DNA of 64,000 bases from Dokdonia donghaensis DSW-1 (GCF_001653755.1 NZ_CP015125.1:2675501-2739500), one strand, 5' to 3'; counted from the first letter of the stretch, positions 33,443-41,360 are shown. Notes: generated from the sequence alone by a model not told the origin. A program made the numbers and translations.

Positions 33443-34975
33443 TTATTCCCACTCGATAGTGGCTGGTGGCTTAGAGCTTATGTCATATACTACTCTATTA
33501 ACGCCTTTTACCTTATTAATTATATCGTTAGACACTTTTTGTAAAAATTCGTAAGGAAGATTTACCCAGTCTGCCGTCATACCATCTGTACTCTCTACAG
33601 CTCTTAATGCTACACATTTTTCATAGGTACGCTCATCACCCATTACTCCTACAGAGTTTACTGGGAGAAGCATTGCTCCTGCTTGCCATACCTTATCATA
33701 TAATCCCCACTCACGAAGACTACTTATAAATATATGATCTACCTCTTGTAGTATGCGTACTTTCTCTGCAGTGATATCACCTAGTATTCTAATAGCTAGA
33801 CCAGGTCCCGGAAAAGGGTGTCTACCTAAAAGCTCTGGGGATAATCCCATACTTGCTCCTACTCTACGCACTTCATCTTTAAATAACATTCTAAGAGGTT
33901 CTACTACCTCTAGTGTCATATAATCTGGTAAACCTCCTACATTGTGGTGAGATTTTATGGTAGCGCTAGGACCTCCTGTTGCACTTACAGACTCTATCAC
34001 ATCTGGATAGATGGTACCTTGCCCAAGCCATTTGGCATTTTCTACAAGCTTGCTTTCATCATCAAAAACTTCTACAAAAACACGACCTATAGCCTTACGC
34101 TTTGTCTCTGGGTCGCTTTCTCCCTCAAGTGCTTCCAAGAAGCGTGCCGAAGCATCTACTCCTTTTACATTGAGTCCCATACCTTCATACTGTTTAAGTA
34201 CTTGAGTAAACTCATCTTTACGTAATAGACCGTTATTTACAAAGATGCAATACAGGTTTTTTCCTATTGCTTTATGTAGTAGTGTCGCTGCAACAGTACT
34301 ATCTACACCTCCTGAGAGACCAAGTATCACGCGGTCATCTCCAAGTTTATCCTTAAGATCTGCCACAGTGGTATCTACAAAGGCATCTGGTGTCCAGGTT
34401 TGTGCTACACCTGCGATTTTTACTAAGAAGTTTTCTAATATTTTCTTCCCATCTGTAGAGTGATATACCTCTGGGTGAAACTGTATACCATAAGTGTCTT
34501 CACCTTCTATTTTATACCCTGCATTTTCTACATCGTGGGTAGAGGCTATGCGCTTTGCTCCTGCTGGTAATTTTTTTATAGTATCACTATGACTCATCCA
34601 CACTTGACTACCCGTAGATACTCCTTCTAGAAAGGTCTCACCCTCTTCTACCATAGACAGTTTTGCACGACCATACTCACGTGTGTTAGACTGCCCTACT
34701 TCTCCATCAAAAAATTGTGCTAAGTATTGCGCTCCGTAACATACACCCAGTAAGGGTTTTTTTCCTTTTATTTCTGAAAGGTCAGGATGCGGTGCATCCT
34801 CACTACGTACAGAGTGTGGAGACCCAGATAAGATTACTGCCTTGTAAGAAGATAAGTCCTTAGGCTGATTATTAAATGGTTTAATCTCGCAGTATATATT
34901 TAACTCACGCACACGACGTGCTATTAACTGCGTATATTGAGACCCGAAGTCTAAGATGAGAACGTTATTTTGCAT
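33443..34975 (-). CDS. guaA: GMP synthase (glutamine-hydrolysing)
   Basis: GuaA aminates XMP to GMP. The 510-residue protein has an N-terminal class I glutamine amidotransferase domain: ILDFGSQYTQLIARRVRE at the start, the nucleophilic cysteine in LLGVCYGAQYLA, and the His-Glu part in GIQFHPEVYHS. The ATP-pyrophosphatase domain has the PP-loop LGLSGGVDSTVAATLLH, and the C-terminal dimerisation domain ends in KPPATIEWE. The start at 34975 gives the standard N-terminus (MQNNVLILDFGSQYT). The open frame upstream to 35074 is not needed and would overlap the promoter. The LysM gene follows by 3 nt. Confidence 0.97.
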   Translation of the reverse strand: MQNNVLILDFGSQYTQLIARRVRELNIYCEIKPFNNQPKDLSSYKAVILSGSPHSVRSEDAPHPDLSEIKGKKPLLGVCYGAQYLAQFFDGEVGQSNTREYGRAKLSMVEEGETFLEGVSTGSQVWMSHSDTIKKLPAGAKRIASTHDVENAGYKIEGEDTYGIQFHPEVYHSTDGKKILENFLVKIAGVAQTWTPDAFVDTTVADLKDKLGDDRVILGLSGGVDSTVAATLLHKAIGKNLYCIFVNNGLLRKDEFTQVLKQYEGMGLNVKGVDASARFLEALEGESDPETKRKAIGRVFVEVFDDESKLVENAKWLGQGTIYPDVIESVSATGGPSATIKSHHNVGGLPDYMTLEVVEPLRMLFKDEVRRVGASMGLSPELLGRHPFPGPGLAIRILGDITAEKVRILQEVDHIFISSLREWGLYDKVWQAGAMLLPVNSVGVMGDERTYEKCVALRAVESTDGMTADWVNLPYEFLQKVSNDIINKVKGVNRVVYDISSKPPATIEWE

Positions 34976-34997
34976 AGGCAAAAATAGCATAATTATA

Positions 34998-35026
34998 CAA
35001 AGATACCGGCTATATAATTCAACAAA
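34998..35026 (-). promoter_or_regulatory. Bacteroidota-type promoter of guaA
   Basis: Minus-strand TTTG (35023-35026), a 17-bp spacer and TATCTTTG (34998-35005) match TTTG / TAnnTTTG. It lies 22 bp upstream of the start codon at 34975, predicting a leader of about 15-20 nt. The remaining region to 35317 (about 290 bp) is AT-rich and I recognise nothing in it. Confidence 0.65.
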
Positions 35027-35317
35027 GAATAACGGAGTTTTTAACAGTATTAATTTGTTGTGTTTTTTACTCAAGAGAGCTGCAGGATATCATATTTACA
35101 TAAATTAAGTAGTTACAACTGTGTCGCAATACGTACAAATACTTTTTAAAATAGAAAAAGCTATCCGCTCATCGGGTGTTTATATCTACTTGTCGAAAAG
35201 TACCTTACATACGGCATTACAAGAAACTTAGAAGCCAAATAAGCCGTACATTTATAAGGAACCTCGAGGTAATTATCACCGATTGGATCTAATATTACCA
35301 ACTTTACTAGCCAATTT

Positions 35318-35887
35318 ATGATAAATGACGAAGATGAACGTTTTAACAGTGAACTAGACGAGTGGCGAAAACTACCTGTTTTTAAACAAGCTCTTGTAAT
35401 ACTGCACCTTGTAGAGCATATTATAGAGGGCATACACCTTGACGACCCTCATCCTAGCACTCACTATAAGCTTAGATTGTACGAACGATACACGAGACAA
35501 ATGATGGAAAATGCACTTCTTATTCCGTCAGAAATCGCTACGGCAGATAGTACTGATCTTTACGATCATAAAATGGAAAATGCGACCATTATACGTAAAG
35601 CAGCAAAAGAAATTATTGCAGATAGTAAGGGATTACAAGCCTCTGGTTATAAAGAAGCAGAGTACTTAGAACTACTTTATGATGCAGTCGAAGAGTTTAG
35701 ACCACTCTTTGCAGAGTGGGTGCAATCTTTTAGTACAAAAAACTTTATCATAGATCGCTGGGGATTATTTAATCCACCTGGAGTATCTTATGATGATCCT
35801 GTAGATACAATGAGTTTTGACAGTAAGTCCTTCTTAAGAGACTTAGAAGACGACTGGGATGATGGAGATGATGATGACCTTATTTAA
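35318..35887 (+). CDS. Conserved unknown protein with an acidic tail
   Basis: A 189-residue soluble protein with no signal or membrane segment. It appears mostly helical, with histidine-rich early helices (VILHLVEHIIEGIHLDDPHPSTHYKLRLYERYTRQ, written here only in part as about 27-61) and an extremely acidic C-terminus (DLEDDWDDGDDDDLI). I do not recognise the family. The compact reading frame and the ordinary codon use argue that it is real. Its last 8 nt overlap the 3' end of the convergent Lrp-type regulator gene. Confidence 0.65.
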   Translation: MINDEDERFNSELDEWRKLPVFKQALVILHLVEHIIEGIHLDDPHPSTHYKLRLYERYTRQMMENALLIPSEIATADSTDLYDHKMENATIIRKAAKEIIADSKGLQASGYKEAEYLELLYDAVEEFRPLFAEWVQSFSTKNFIIDRWGLFNPPGVSYDDPVDTMSFDSKSFLRDLEDDWDDGDDDDLI

Positions 35888-36314
35888 CAATAGGATTATA
35901 AGACACTACGTGAGATAATACAATCTGGGTTTTTGACTCACCATAGGTAATCACTCTATCTATAAGCTCTTCTAGATGCTTCTGGTTACGTAGTACAACT
36001 TCCATCACTATATTCTCATTTCCAGTAATGCGATAACAGTTTACTACCTCTTCCCATTTTTTTACATTTTCTATAAAAGGCTTAAGCTTACCCATAAATG
36101 CTCGTATTGTTATTATAGCCTTAAGTTGATAGCCCATTGCCTCTGGATTAACTATTGCTTTATACCCTTGTAAAATACCTGCATCTTCCATTTTACGTAT
36201 GCGCTCACCCACTGCTGGAGAGCTCACGCCTACCTTTTTTGCTATAGCAGTATTAGACTGCCTAGCATCCTCTTGCAAACATTGTAAAATGCGATTATTT
36301 AAAGAATCAATCAT
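35880..36314 (-). CDS. Lrp/AsnC-family transcriptional regulator
   Basis: A 144-residue regulator with an N-terminal winged helix-turn-helix (residues about 3-60: NRILQCLQEDARQSNTAIAK then VGVSSPAVGERIRKMEDAGI). The C-terminal RAM ligand domain has an AxxxG-type core (YRITGNENIVMEVVLRNQKHLE). Such proteins respond to amino acids and assemble as octamers or hexadecamers. It is divergent from the unknown gene at 36424, which is the most obvious candidate target besides itself. Its 3' end overlaps the acidic-tail gene by 8 nt. Confidence 0.92.
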   Translation of the reverse strand: MIDSLNNRILQCLQEDARQSNTAIAKKVGVSSPAVGERIRKMEDAGILQGYKAIVNPEAMGYQLKAIITIRAFMGKLKPFIENVKKWEEVVNCYRITGNENIVMEVVLRNQKHLEELIDRVITYGESKTQIVLSHVVSYNPIVK

Positions 36315-36423
36315 AGTATTTAAAGTTTATAGTTAAAAATACACTTATTATTAAGCAATACCATCTATTGACTTAAAAAATTAAATAAGCATCTCAAAGC
36401 AAGCTTGTATTTTTACGTTTACA

Positions 36424-36846
36424 ATGCTTACTGTAAAAGACATACAACTCGCAAACCACAAAGACACATCTCAGTGTACAGCTTATAGAGATGCTGTTGC
36501 GTTTTTTACGCTTTCGCGAAAGCTGTCTAAAAACAATTTATGCGCCAGTAAATGGAGATGCTTAAAGCAAAGAAAGCTAGCAGCACACCTTACAGAAAAT
36601 ATTTCTACAAGCGCATTATCATTACCTATGACCATCGCCGAAGCTTCTATTACAGTAGATTATGGCAAAAAATTGTTTTTTAAAAACACCATAGAAGAAC
36701 GTGTAGAAAAGATATTATCTCTATGTAATAACCTTGAGGACGTGTATCAACCTAAAGACAAAAGGGCAAAGCAGTTATATAGAGCCGCAAATAAACTACA
36801 AGCAGGTGTAAAAAAATGGTCACTACATCTAACGTCTCAAAATTAA
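36424..36846 (+). CDS. Unknown small basic protein
   Basis: A 140-residue, lysine-rich soluble protein that I do not recognise. It has four cysteines in the first half and a helical C-terminal half (KNTIEERVEKILSLCNNLED, KRAKQLYRAANKLQAGVKKW). Palindrome copy 11 encodes TLSRK at about 29-33, right in the basic N-terminal part. It is divergent from the Lrp regulator, separated by 109 bp, and a hairpin with a T-run follows it. It could be orphan or fast-evolving, but the absence of stops over 140 codons and the flanking signals favour a real gene. Confidence 0.5.
   Translation: MLTVKDIQLANHKDTSQCTAYRDAVAFFTLSRKLSKNNLCASKWRCLKQRKLAAHLTENISTSALSLPMTIAEASITVDYGKKLFFKNTIEERVEKILSLCNNLEDVYQPKDKRAKQLYRAANKLQAGVKKWSLHLTSQN
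36510..36523. repeat. Iterated palindrome copy 11 (inside an unknown gene)
   Basis: The perfect 14-bp core GCTTTCGCGAAAGC. The left flank (ACG) still matches the longer repeat and the right flank does not. It is read as TLSRK. Confidence 0.93.
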
Positions 36847-36856
36847 TAATGTCAAT

Positions 36857-36893
36857 AAGGCTAGCATTTACCTTGCTAGCGTCTTTTTTCTTT
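36857..36893 (+). terminator. Probable terminator after the unknown basic protein gene
   Basis: GCTAGC (36860-36865) and GCTAGC (36875-36880) can pair across a 9-nt loop and are followed by GTC and six T. Confidence 0.6.
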
Positions 36894-36947
36894 TTTTATG
36901 ATTTTGATGTTAAATATCGTTAAGTCAAAACGGGTTGCTCAAAAACC

Positions 36948-37005
36948 AATGTACTTTTAATTTAAGATAATGAATGACAACTTCCTTTTTACATAGAAGT
37001 ACATT
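36948..37005. promoter_or_regulatory. Widely spaced inverted repeat upstream of the 46-residue lipoprotein gene
   Basis: AATGTACTT (36948-36956) and its exact complement AAGTACATT (36997-37005) flank 40 bp directly upstream of the gene at 37044. This could be two half-operators or one long-range hairpin. No clear promoter consensus lies between. Confidence 0.35.
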
Positions 37006-37043
37006 ATCAAAAAAAAAACAAGTAACCATTAAAATCAAACATT

Positions 37044-37184
37044 ATGACAAAGAAATTTTTAACTCTAGTAGCTGTGGCCATTTTTACACTTTCATTCTCA
37101 AGCTGTAGAGAAAAAACAACTGGAGAAAAAGTAGGTGACGCAGTAGAAAATGTAGTAGATGATGTTGAGAACGCAGTAGACTAA
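37044..37184 (+). CDS. 46-residue small lipoprotein
   Basis: A short gene with ATG at 37044 and TAA at 37182-37184. It encodes a typical lipoprotein signal (MTKKFLTLVAVAIFTLSFSS) with cysteine at position 21. The mature part is only 26 residues: RE-KTTGEK followed by the amphipathic acidic helix GDAVENVVDDVENAVD. This recalls the entericidin-like class of tiny lipoproteins, but a relationship is not shown. It is followed 22 bp later by a strong terminator, supporting an expressed monocistronic gene. Its function is unknown. Confidence 0.78.
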   Translation: MTKKFLTLVAVAIFTLSFSSCREKTTGEKVGDAVENVVDDVENAVD

Positions 37185-37206
37185 TCATCTATACATATAA
37201 ACAAGA

Positions 37207-37237
37207 AGCCTTTCTGTAACAAGAAAGGCTTTTTTTT
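37207..37237 (+). terminator. Terminator of the small lipoprotein gene
   Basis: A perfect 9-bp stem (37207-37215 with 37222-37230) with a 6-nt loop, followed by seven or more T. Confidence 0.92.
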
Positions 37238-37252
37238 GTGATCTAAAATTAA

Positions 37253-37286
37253 AAAAGGTCCTAACACTGTAGCGTTAAGACCTTTT
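37253..37286. terminator. Second, bidirectional-looking hairpin in the gap
   Basis: AAAAGGTCCTAAC and GTTAAGACCTTTT pair with one mismatch around an 8-nt loop. A and T runs flank both sides. It directly follows the first terminator, with no gene between. The rest of the gap (37287-37575) shows no gene I can support. Confidence 0.6.
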
Positions 37287-37575
37287 ATTATCCAGAGGAG
37301 GGTATAGATAATGATGGCTATTTATTAATCTATCCTAAACGAAACCTTATACGCTCAAATAGCATTTACAATTATTATACGATACAAACACCTGTTATGG
37401 ATCTTACATTTAAAAAAAATAAAAATTAAATACACTCATTTTAAATAGGTTACAGCGTTTCACTCTTAAAGTTCTATAAAACTTGTAAGTGCATTGTAAA
37501 ACCAGCGTCAAAGAGATTATTAATAACAAAGCTTCCTAATTGAAGTCTAAAAATCAAAAAAAAGAAAAAATTGCT

Positions 37576-37968
37576 ATGAAAAAATTAATCTCAATGTTCG
37601 TTTTACTTTTATCTGTAACATTTGCAGCACAAGCGCAAGATAAAATGATGAAAGACGCTCCTACAAAAGTTATTGCCTTAGAGCAAACTAAAGGTGAGTT
37701 TACTCAAAAACAAATTGTTGTAAATGAGGGAACTTACACCTTCTCTATTGCAAATAACAACGTAGGTACAGATGTAGGGTTTGTTTTAGTACCAAAAGGT
37801 AAAGACATTTCAAATCCAGAAAATCACATTAAAACAGCTTATGTAACTGCCGTTGTACCCAACAATGCGACAGGTAGCTCAAACGCTACGACACTTAAAA
37901 AAGGTGAGTACGTATACTTCTGCCCACTTAACAAAACAGCTACAGATAACGTTCTTATAGTAGAATAA
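37576..37968 (+). CDS. Exported cupredoxin-like protein with an incomplete copper site
   Basis: A 130-residue protein with signal peptide (MKKLISMFVLLLSVTFAAQAQ). The start at 37576 is chosen because it begins the signal. The frame is open upstream to a TTG at 37540 that would spoil it. The mature part has a cupredoxin-like Greek-key pattern: KQIVVNEGTYTFSIANNN, GFVLVPKGKD, then LKKGEYVYFCPLNKT and a final strand (DNVLIVE). The cysteine of the copper site is present (FCPLN). The usual early histidine position before GFVL is threonine or aspartate (VGTDVGF) and no histidine follows the cysteine. Copper binding is therefore doubtful. Confidence 0.78.
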   Translation: MKKLISMFVLLLSVTFAAQAQDKMMKDAPTKVIALEQTKGEFTQKQIVVNEGTYTFSIANNNVGTDVGFVLVPKGKDISNPENHIKTAYVTAVVPNNATGSSNATTLKKGEYVYFCPLNKTATDNVLIVE

Positions 37969-37986
37969 GGTACTCTACAGCTATCA

Positions 37987-38020
37987 AAGCCCCATACATA
38001 ATGTATTGGGGCTTTTTTTT
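37987..38020 (+). terminator. Terminator of the cupredoxin-like gene
   Basis: AAGCCCC-ATAC and GTAT-TGGGGCTT pair with one bulge around a 5-nt loop, followed by eight T. Confidence 0.85.
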
Positions 38021-38043
38021 GGTTATTTTTGAACCAGAAAACT

Positions 38044-38736
38044 ATGACTATGAAAAAATACATCGCAGTACTATCTATTGTTGCTTTAACGCTAAGTTGT
38101 AATGAAAATTCAAAAACAGCCTCTCAAGATGAGGCAGAAGTAATATTTACTCCCACTACCGAAGCCGAAAAAATTGCCTATGCAAACGGTATAGAAAACT
38201 GGGATAATGTAACACAACTAGACTTCACCTTTAATGTAGATCGCGGTGGTAATACCGTCGCAAAACGCTCTTGGTCTTGGAAACCAAAACAAAATGAAGT
38301 CACAATGACCACTACAAGTGACACTGTTACTTACAATCGTGCAAGCGTAGACAGTACCTCTATGGCGGCAGACCAAGGTTTTATAAATGATAAATACTGG
38401 CTACTAGCTCCCTATCAAATACTTTGGGATGAAGGAACAACAATAACTGTAAATGATAGTGTTATGAGTCCGCTTTCGCGAAAGCGTAGTCATAAACTCA
38501 CCTTACTGTATGGTGATGAAGGCGGTTATACACCAGGAGATGCTTATGATTTTTACTACGGTGATGATTACCGTATCACAGAGTGGGTTTTTAGAAAAGC
38601 AAATGCTAGCGAGCCTTCTATGATTACCACTTTTGAAGGATATGAAGATATAAATGGCTTACAGATTGCTACAGATCACAAAAGTGAAGATGGTAGTTTT
38701 AGTCTCTATTTTACAGATGTAAAAGCATACAATTAA
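38044..38736 (+). CDS. Exported lipoprotein of unknown function
   Basis: A 230-residue protein with a lipoprotein signal (MTMKKYIAVLSIVALTLSC, cysteine 19). The start is the ATG at 38044 (a second ATG is at 38050). The open frame begins earlier at a TTG but only the ATG gives a signal. The mature protein looks all-beta, with aromatic strands (RSWSWKPKQNEVTM, YDFYYGDDYRITEWVF) and an ending (GLQIATDHKSEDGSFSLYFT) like that of outer-membrane lipoprotein folds. Palindrome copy 12 encodes PLSRKR (about 143-148). A -7-like TATTTTTG lies at 38024-38031. Confidence 0.72.
   Translation: MTMKKYIAVLSIVALTLSCNENSKTASQDEAEVIFTPTTEAEKIAYANGIENWDNVTQLDFTFNVDRGGNTVAKRSWSWKPKQNEVTMTTTSDTVTYNRASVDSTSMAADQGFINDKYWLLAPYQILWDEGTTITVNDSVMSPLSRKRSHKLTLLYGDEGGYTPGDAYDFYYGDDYRITEWVFRKANASEPSMITTFEGYEDINGLQIATDHKSEDGSFSLYFTDVKAYN
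38471..38486. repeat. Iterated palindrome copy 12 (inside a lipoprotein gene)
   Basis: A perfect 16-bp palindrome, read as LSRKR in the surface loop SPLSRKRSHK. Confidence 0.95.
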
Positions 38737-38737
38737 T

Positions 38738-39025
38738 ATGAATTTTAGTCAAAAAAGCAAAAGCCCAAAGTGGAATTTAATCACCTTGGGCTTTTTTATA
38801 ATTTTAAGTTTCTTGATGCTGTCATACAGCGATTATGGAACGCTACAAAAGTCTTCTCAATCTATTGTTTACATACCTATCATTATAGGTATTGCAAGCA
38901 TTATTATTTATGCGCTATCTAGGCTGTTTATAAAGCGTTACAACTGGATTGTAACGCTACTGGGCATTGCTACTATGCTTATGATTGCTATCCCTATTTT
39001 TTTTGGGGCAGCAAAGCATAATTAA
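38738..39025 (+). CDS. Small three-helix membrane protein
   Basis: A 95-residue protein with three hydrophobic helices (about 14-30, 43-62, 70-90) separated by short polar loops (YSDYGTLQKSSQS, RLFIKRYN). The ATG lies 1 nt after the stop of the upstream lipoprotein gene. A strong terminator-like hairpin (38761-38797) sits inside its first 20 codons, which is unusual. Either it terminates most transcripts of the lipoprotein gene and attenuates this gene, or the true gene starts later or is not expressed. I do not recognise the family. Confidence 0.5.
   Translation: MNFSQKSKSPKWNLITLGFFIILSFLMLSYSDYGTLQKSSQSIVYIPIIIGIASIIIYALSRLFIKRYNWIVTLLGIATMLMIAIPIFFGAAKHN
38761..38797 (+). terminator. Terminator-like hairpin inside the start of a reading frame
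   Basis: AAGCCCAAAGTG (38761-38772) pairs with CACCTTGGGCTT (38782-38793) with one mismatch, loop 9, and T-tract to 38797. It lies 25 nt after the lipoprotein stop at 38736, where a terminator for that gene would be expected. Confidence 0.75.
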
Positions 39026-39919
39026 TTATTTACTTTTAGACATTGCTCTGTGACGCTCTCTTGCTAGTAATGTGTTTTTAAGTAACATAGCAATAGTCAT
39101 AGGTCCTACTCCACCAGGTACTGGAGTAATAAAACTAGCTTTCTTACTTACAGCATCAAAATCTACATCACCTGTGATGTAATATCCTCTCTCTCTAGAC
39201 TCGTCTGGCACACGTGTGATACCTACATCTATAATTACTGCATCATCTTTTACCATCTCTGCTTTAAGGAAACCAGGGACACCTAATGCGGTAATAATAA
39301 TATCTGCTTGCGAGGTAATCTGCGTTATATTTTTTGTGTGACTGTGGGTTAATGTCACCGTAGAGTTTCCTGGAAAACCTTTACGCCCCATAAGGATACT
39401 CATAGGTCTTCCTACTATATGACTACGACCTATTACAACAGTATGTTTACCCTTAGTCTCTACACCGTAACGATCCATAAGTTCTAATATCCCAAATGGT
39501 GTTGCAGGTATAAACGTACTCATATCTAGTGACATCTTTCCAAAGTTTGTAGGGTGAAAACCATCTACATCTTTATCTGGATTTACTGCTAGTAGTACCT
39601 TTTGAGTATTAATTTGTGGCGGTAATGGTAACTGTACGATAAAACCATCTATATCATCATTATCATTAAGTTCTTCAATCTTATCTAGCAACTCTATCTC
39701 ACTAGTGGTATTAGGCATACGCACCATCGTAGACTCAAAGCCTACACGCTCACACGCGCGCACCTTGCTCCCTACATAAGTAAGAGAAGCACCATCGTTA
39801 CCTACAATTACTGCAGCAAGGTGAGGCACCTTCTCGTTATTTGCCTTCATTTTATCAACGTCGGCTTTGATTTCATTTTTAATGTCGTTTGAGGTTTTTT
39901 TACCGTCGAGAATTACCAT
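39026..39919 (-). CDS. folD: Bifunctional methylenetetrahydrofolate dehydrogenase/cyclohydrolase
   Basis: FolD interconverts 5,10-methylene-, methenyl- and 10-formyl-THF for purine and one-carbon metabolism. The 297-residue protein shows the catalytic region LTYVGSKVRACERVGFES (conserved Y and K), GFIVQLPLPPQ, KDVDGFHPTNFGKM, and the NADP-binding signature VVIGRSHIVGRPMSILMG. The end, FITPVPGGVGPMTIAMLL, is also diagnostic. It lies after ffh, separated by 78 bp with a hairpin. Confidence 0.97.
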   Translation of the reverse strand: MVILDGKKTSNDIKNEIKADVDKMKANNEKVPHLAAVIVGNDGASLTYVGSKVRACERVGFESTMVRMPNTTSEIELLDKIEELNDNDDIDGFIVQLPLPPQINTQKVLLAVNPDKDVDGFHPTNFGKMSLDMSTFIPATPFGILELMDRYGVETKGKHTVVIGRSHIVGRPMSILMGRKGFPGNSTVTLTHSHTKNITQITSQADIIITALGVPGFLKAEMVKDDAVIIDVGITRVPDESRERGYYITGDVDFDAVSKKASFITPVPGGVGPMTIAMLLKNTLLARERHRAMSKSK

Positions 39920-39954
39920 AAGTGACTCCTTATTATTTTGATTAGTTAGGTATA

Positions 39955-39988
39955 TAAAAGAGCAAAGGCATCCTTTAAGAATGCCTTT
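39955..39988 (-). terminator. Weak terminator between ffh and folD
   Basis: AAAGGCAT (39964-39971) pairs with ATGCCTTT (39981-39988). The minus-strand tail is only moderately T-rich (GCTCTTTTATAT), so readthrough into folD is likely. Confidence 0.5.
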
Positions 39989-39997
39989 GTATAAAAT

Positions 39998-41326
39998 TTA
40001 TTTCATTTGATTCATCATCTGCATCATCTTTCGGCCACCGCCGCCCTGCATCATTTTCATCATTTTACTCATTTGGTTAAACTGCTTGAGTAACTGGTTT
40101 ACTTGTTGTACAGAGGTACCAGATCCTTTTCCTATACGCTTTTTACGACTTGCATTTATAGTAGAAGGGTTTTCACGTTCTCCAGGTGTCATAGAGTGTA
40201 TGATTGCTTCTATATGTTTAAAAGCGTCGTCATCTATATCTACATCCTTGAGCATTTTTCCGGCACCTGGGATCATCCCCATTAGGTCCTTCATATTACC
40301 CATTTTCTTTACTTGCTGGATTTGCTTTAAGAAATCGTCAAAACCAAACTGGTTCTTTGCTATCTTCTTTTGAAGCTTTCTAGCTTCTTCCTCATCAAAC
40401 TGCTCTTGTGCTCTCTCTACTAGTGAGACAACATCTCCCATACCTAAGATACGGTCTGCCATACGAGAAGGGTAGAAAACATCTATCGCCTCCATCTTCT
40501 CTCCTGTACCTATAAACTTAATAGGTTTATCTACTACAGATTTTATAGAGATTGCTGCTCCACCTCGTGTATCACCATCTAACTTTGTAAGTATAACTCC
40601 GTCAAAGTTAAGAATATCATTAAAGGCTTTTGCTGTGTTTACAGCATCTTGACCTGTCATTGAGTCTACTACAAAAAGTGTCTCTTGAGGTTGTATAGCA
40701 GTGTGTACATCTGCTATTTCCTTCATCATTGCTTCATCTACTGCTAGACGACCTGCGGTATCAATGATTACTACGTTATGACCGTTTGCTTTCGCGAAAG
40801 CGATACCATCTTGAGCAATTTTTACAGGGTTCTTCTCATCACGGTCTGAGTATACATCTACCTTAATCTGGTCTCCCACTACGTGTAGCTGGTCTATTGC
40901 CGCTGGACGATATACATCACAGGCTACTAGAAGTGGTTTTTTAGTCTTCTTAGTTTTAAGAAAGTTTGCCAGTTTACCAGAGAAGGTTGTTTTACCAGAA
41001 CCTTGCAGTCCAGACATAAGGATAATAGACGGTGTTGCAGAAAGGTTTATGCCTGCAGCATCACCTCCCATAAGCTCTGTAAGCTCATCCTTTACTATCT
41101 TAACCATTAATTGACCCGGTTGTAGAGTCGTTAATACGTCAGATCCTAGTGCCTTTTGTTTTACACGATTTGTAAATTCTTTGGCAGTTTTAAAGTTAAC
41201 ATCTGCATCTATAAGCGCACGACGTACTTCCTTAAGAGTTTCGGCTACATTTACTTCTGTAATGCTTCCGTGTCCTTTTAAGACGTGGAGGGCTTTATCT
41301 AACTTATCACTTAAATTATCAAACAT
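39998..41326 (-). CDS. ffh: Signal recognition particle protein Ffh (SRP54)
   Basis: Ffh binds signal sequences of nascent membrane proteins and, with 4.5S RNA and FtsY, targets them to the membrane. The 442-residue protein has the N domain (1-90), the GTPase G domain with GLQGSGKTT (106-114), VIIDTAGRLAVDE and TKLDGDTRGGAA. The methionine-rich M domain (about 300-442) ends in GGGRKMMQMMNQMK. Palindrome copy 13 encodes AFAKA at 176-180, in a helix just before the conserved DTAGR. No indel is apparent there, so the palindrome seems to fit the existing sequence. A -7 element (TAAATTTG, 41353-41360) lies upstream. Confidence 0.97.
   Translation of the reverse strand: MFDNLSDKLDKALHVLKGHGSITEVNVAETLKEVRRALIDADVNFKTAKEFTNRVKQKALGSDVLTTLQPGQLMVKIVKDELTELMGGDAAGINLSATPSIILMSGLQGSGKTTFSGKLANFLKTKKTKKPLLVACDVYRPAAIDQLHVVGDQIKVDVYSDRDEKNPVKIAQDGIAFAKANGHNVVIIDTAGRLAVDEAMMKEIADVHTAIQPQETLFVVDSMTGQDAVNTAKAFNDILNFDGVILTKLDGDTRGGAAISIKSVVDKPIKFIGTGEKMEAIDVFYPSRMADRILGMGDVVSLVERAQEQFDEEEARKLQKKIAKNQFGFDDFLKQIQQVKKMGNMKDLMGMIPGAGKMLKDVDIDDDAFKHIEAIIHSMTPGERENPSTINASRKKRIGKGSGTSVQQVNQLLKQFNQMSKMMKMMQGGGGRKMMQMMNQMK
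40788..40801. repeat. Iterated palindrome copy 13 (inside ffh)
   Basis: The perfect 14-bp core, read as AFAKA in the G domain of Ffh, in an alignable position of a universally conserved protein. Confidence 0.93.
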
Positions 41327-41352
41327 AGTTTTCTGGTAGTATGTAAAGGTTG

Positions 41353-41360
41353 CAAATTTA
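41353..41360 (-). promoter_or_regulatory. -7 element of ffh
   Basis: TAAATTTG on the minus strand, 26 bp upstream of the ffh start codon. No convincing TTG at 17-23 bp upstream. Confidence 0.45.

Noticed and set aside
35161..35433. Minus-strand 90-codon frame upstream of and overlapping the acidic-tail gene
   Set aside because: Serine-rich, overlaps the start of a better gene and has no initiation context. I left the region unannotated.
40086..40373. Plus-strand frame opposite ffh
   Set aside because: It covers the M domain of Ffh in antisense and shows no recognisable features.
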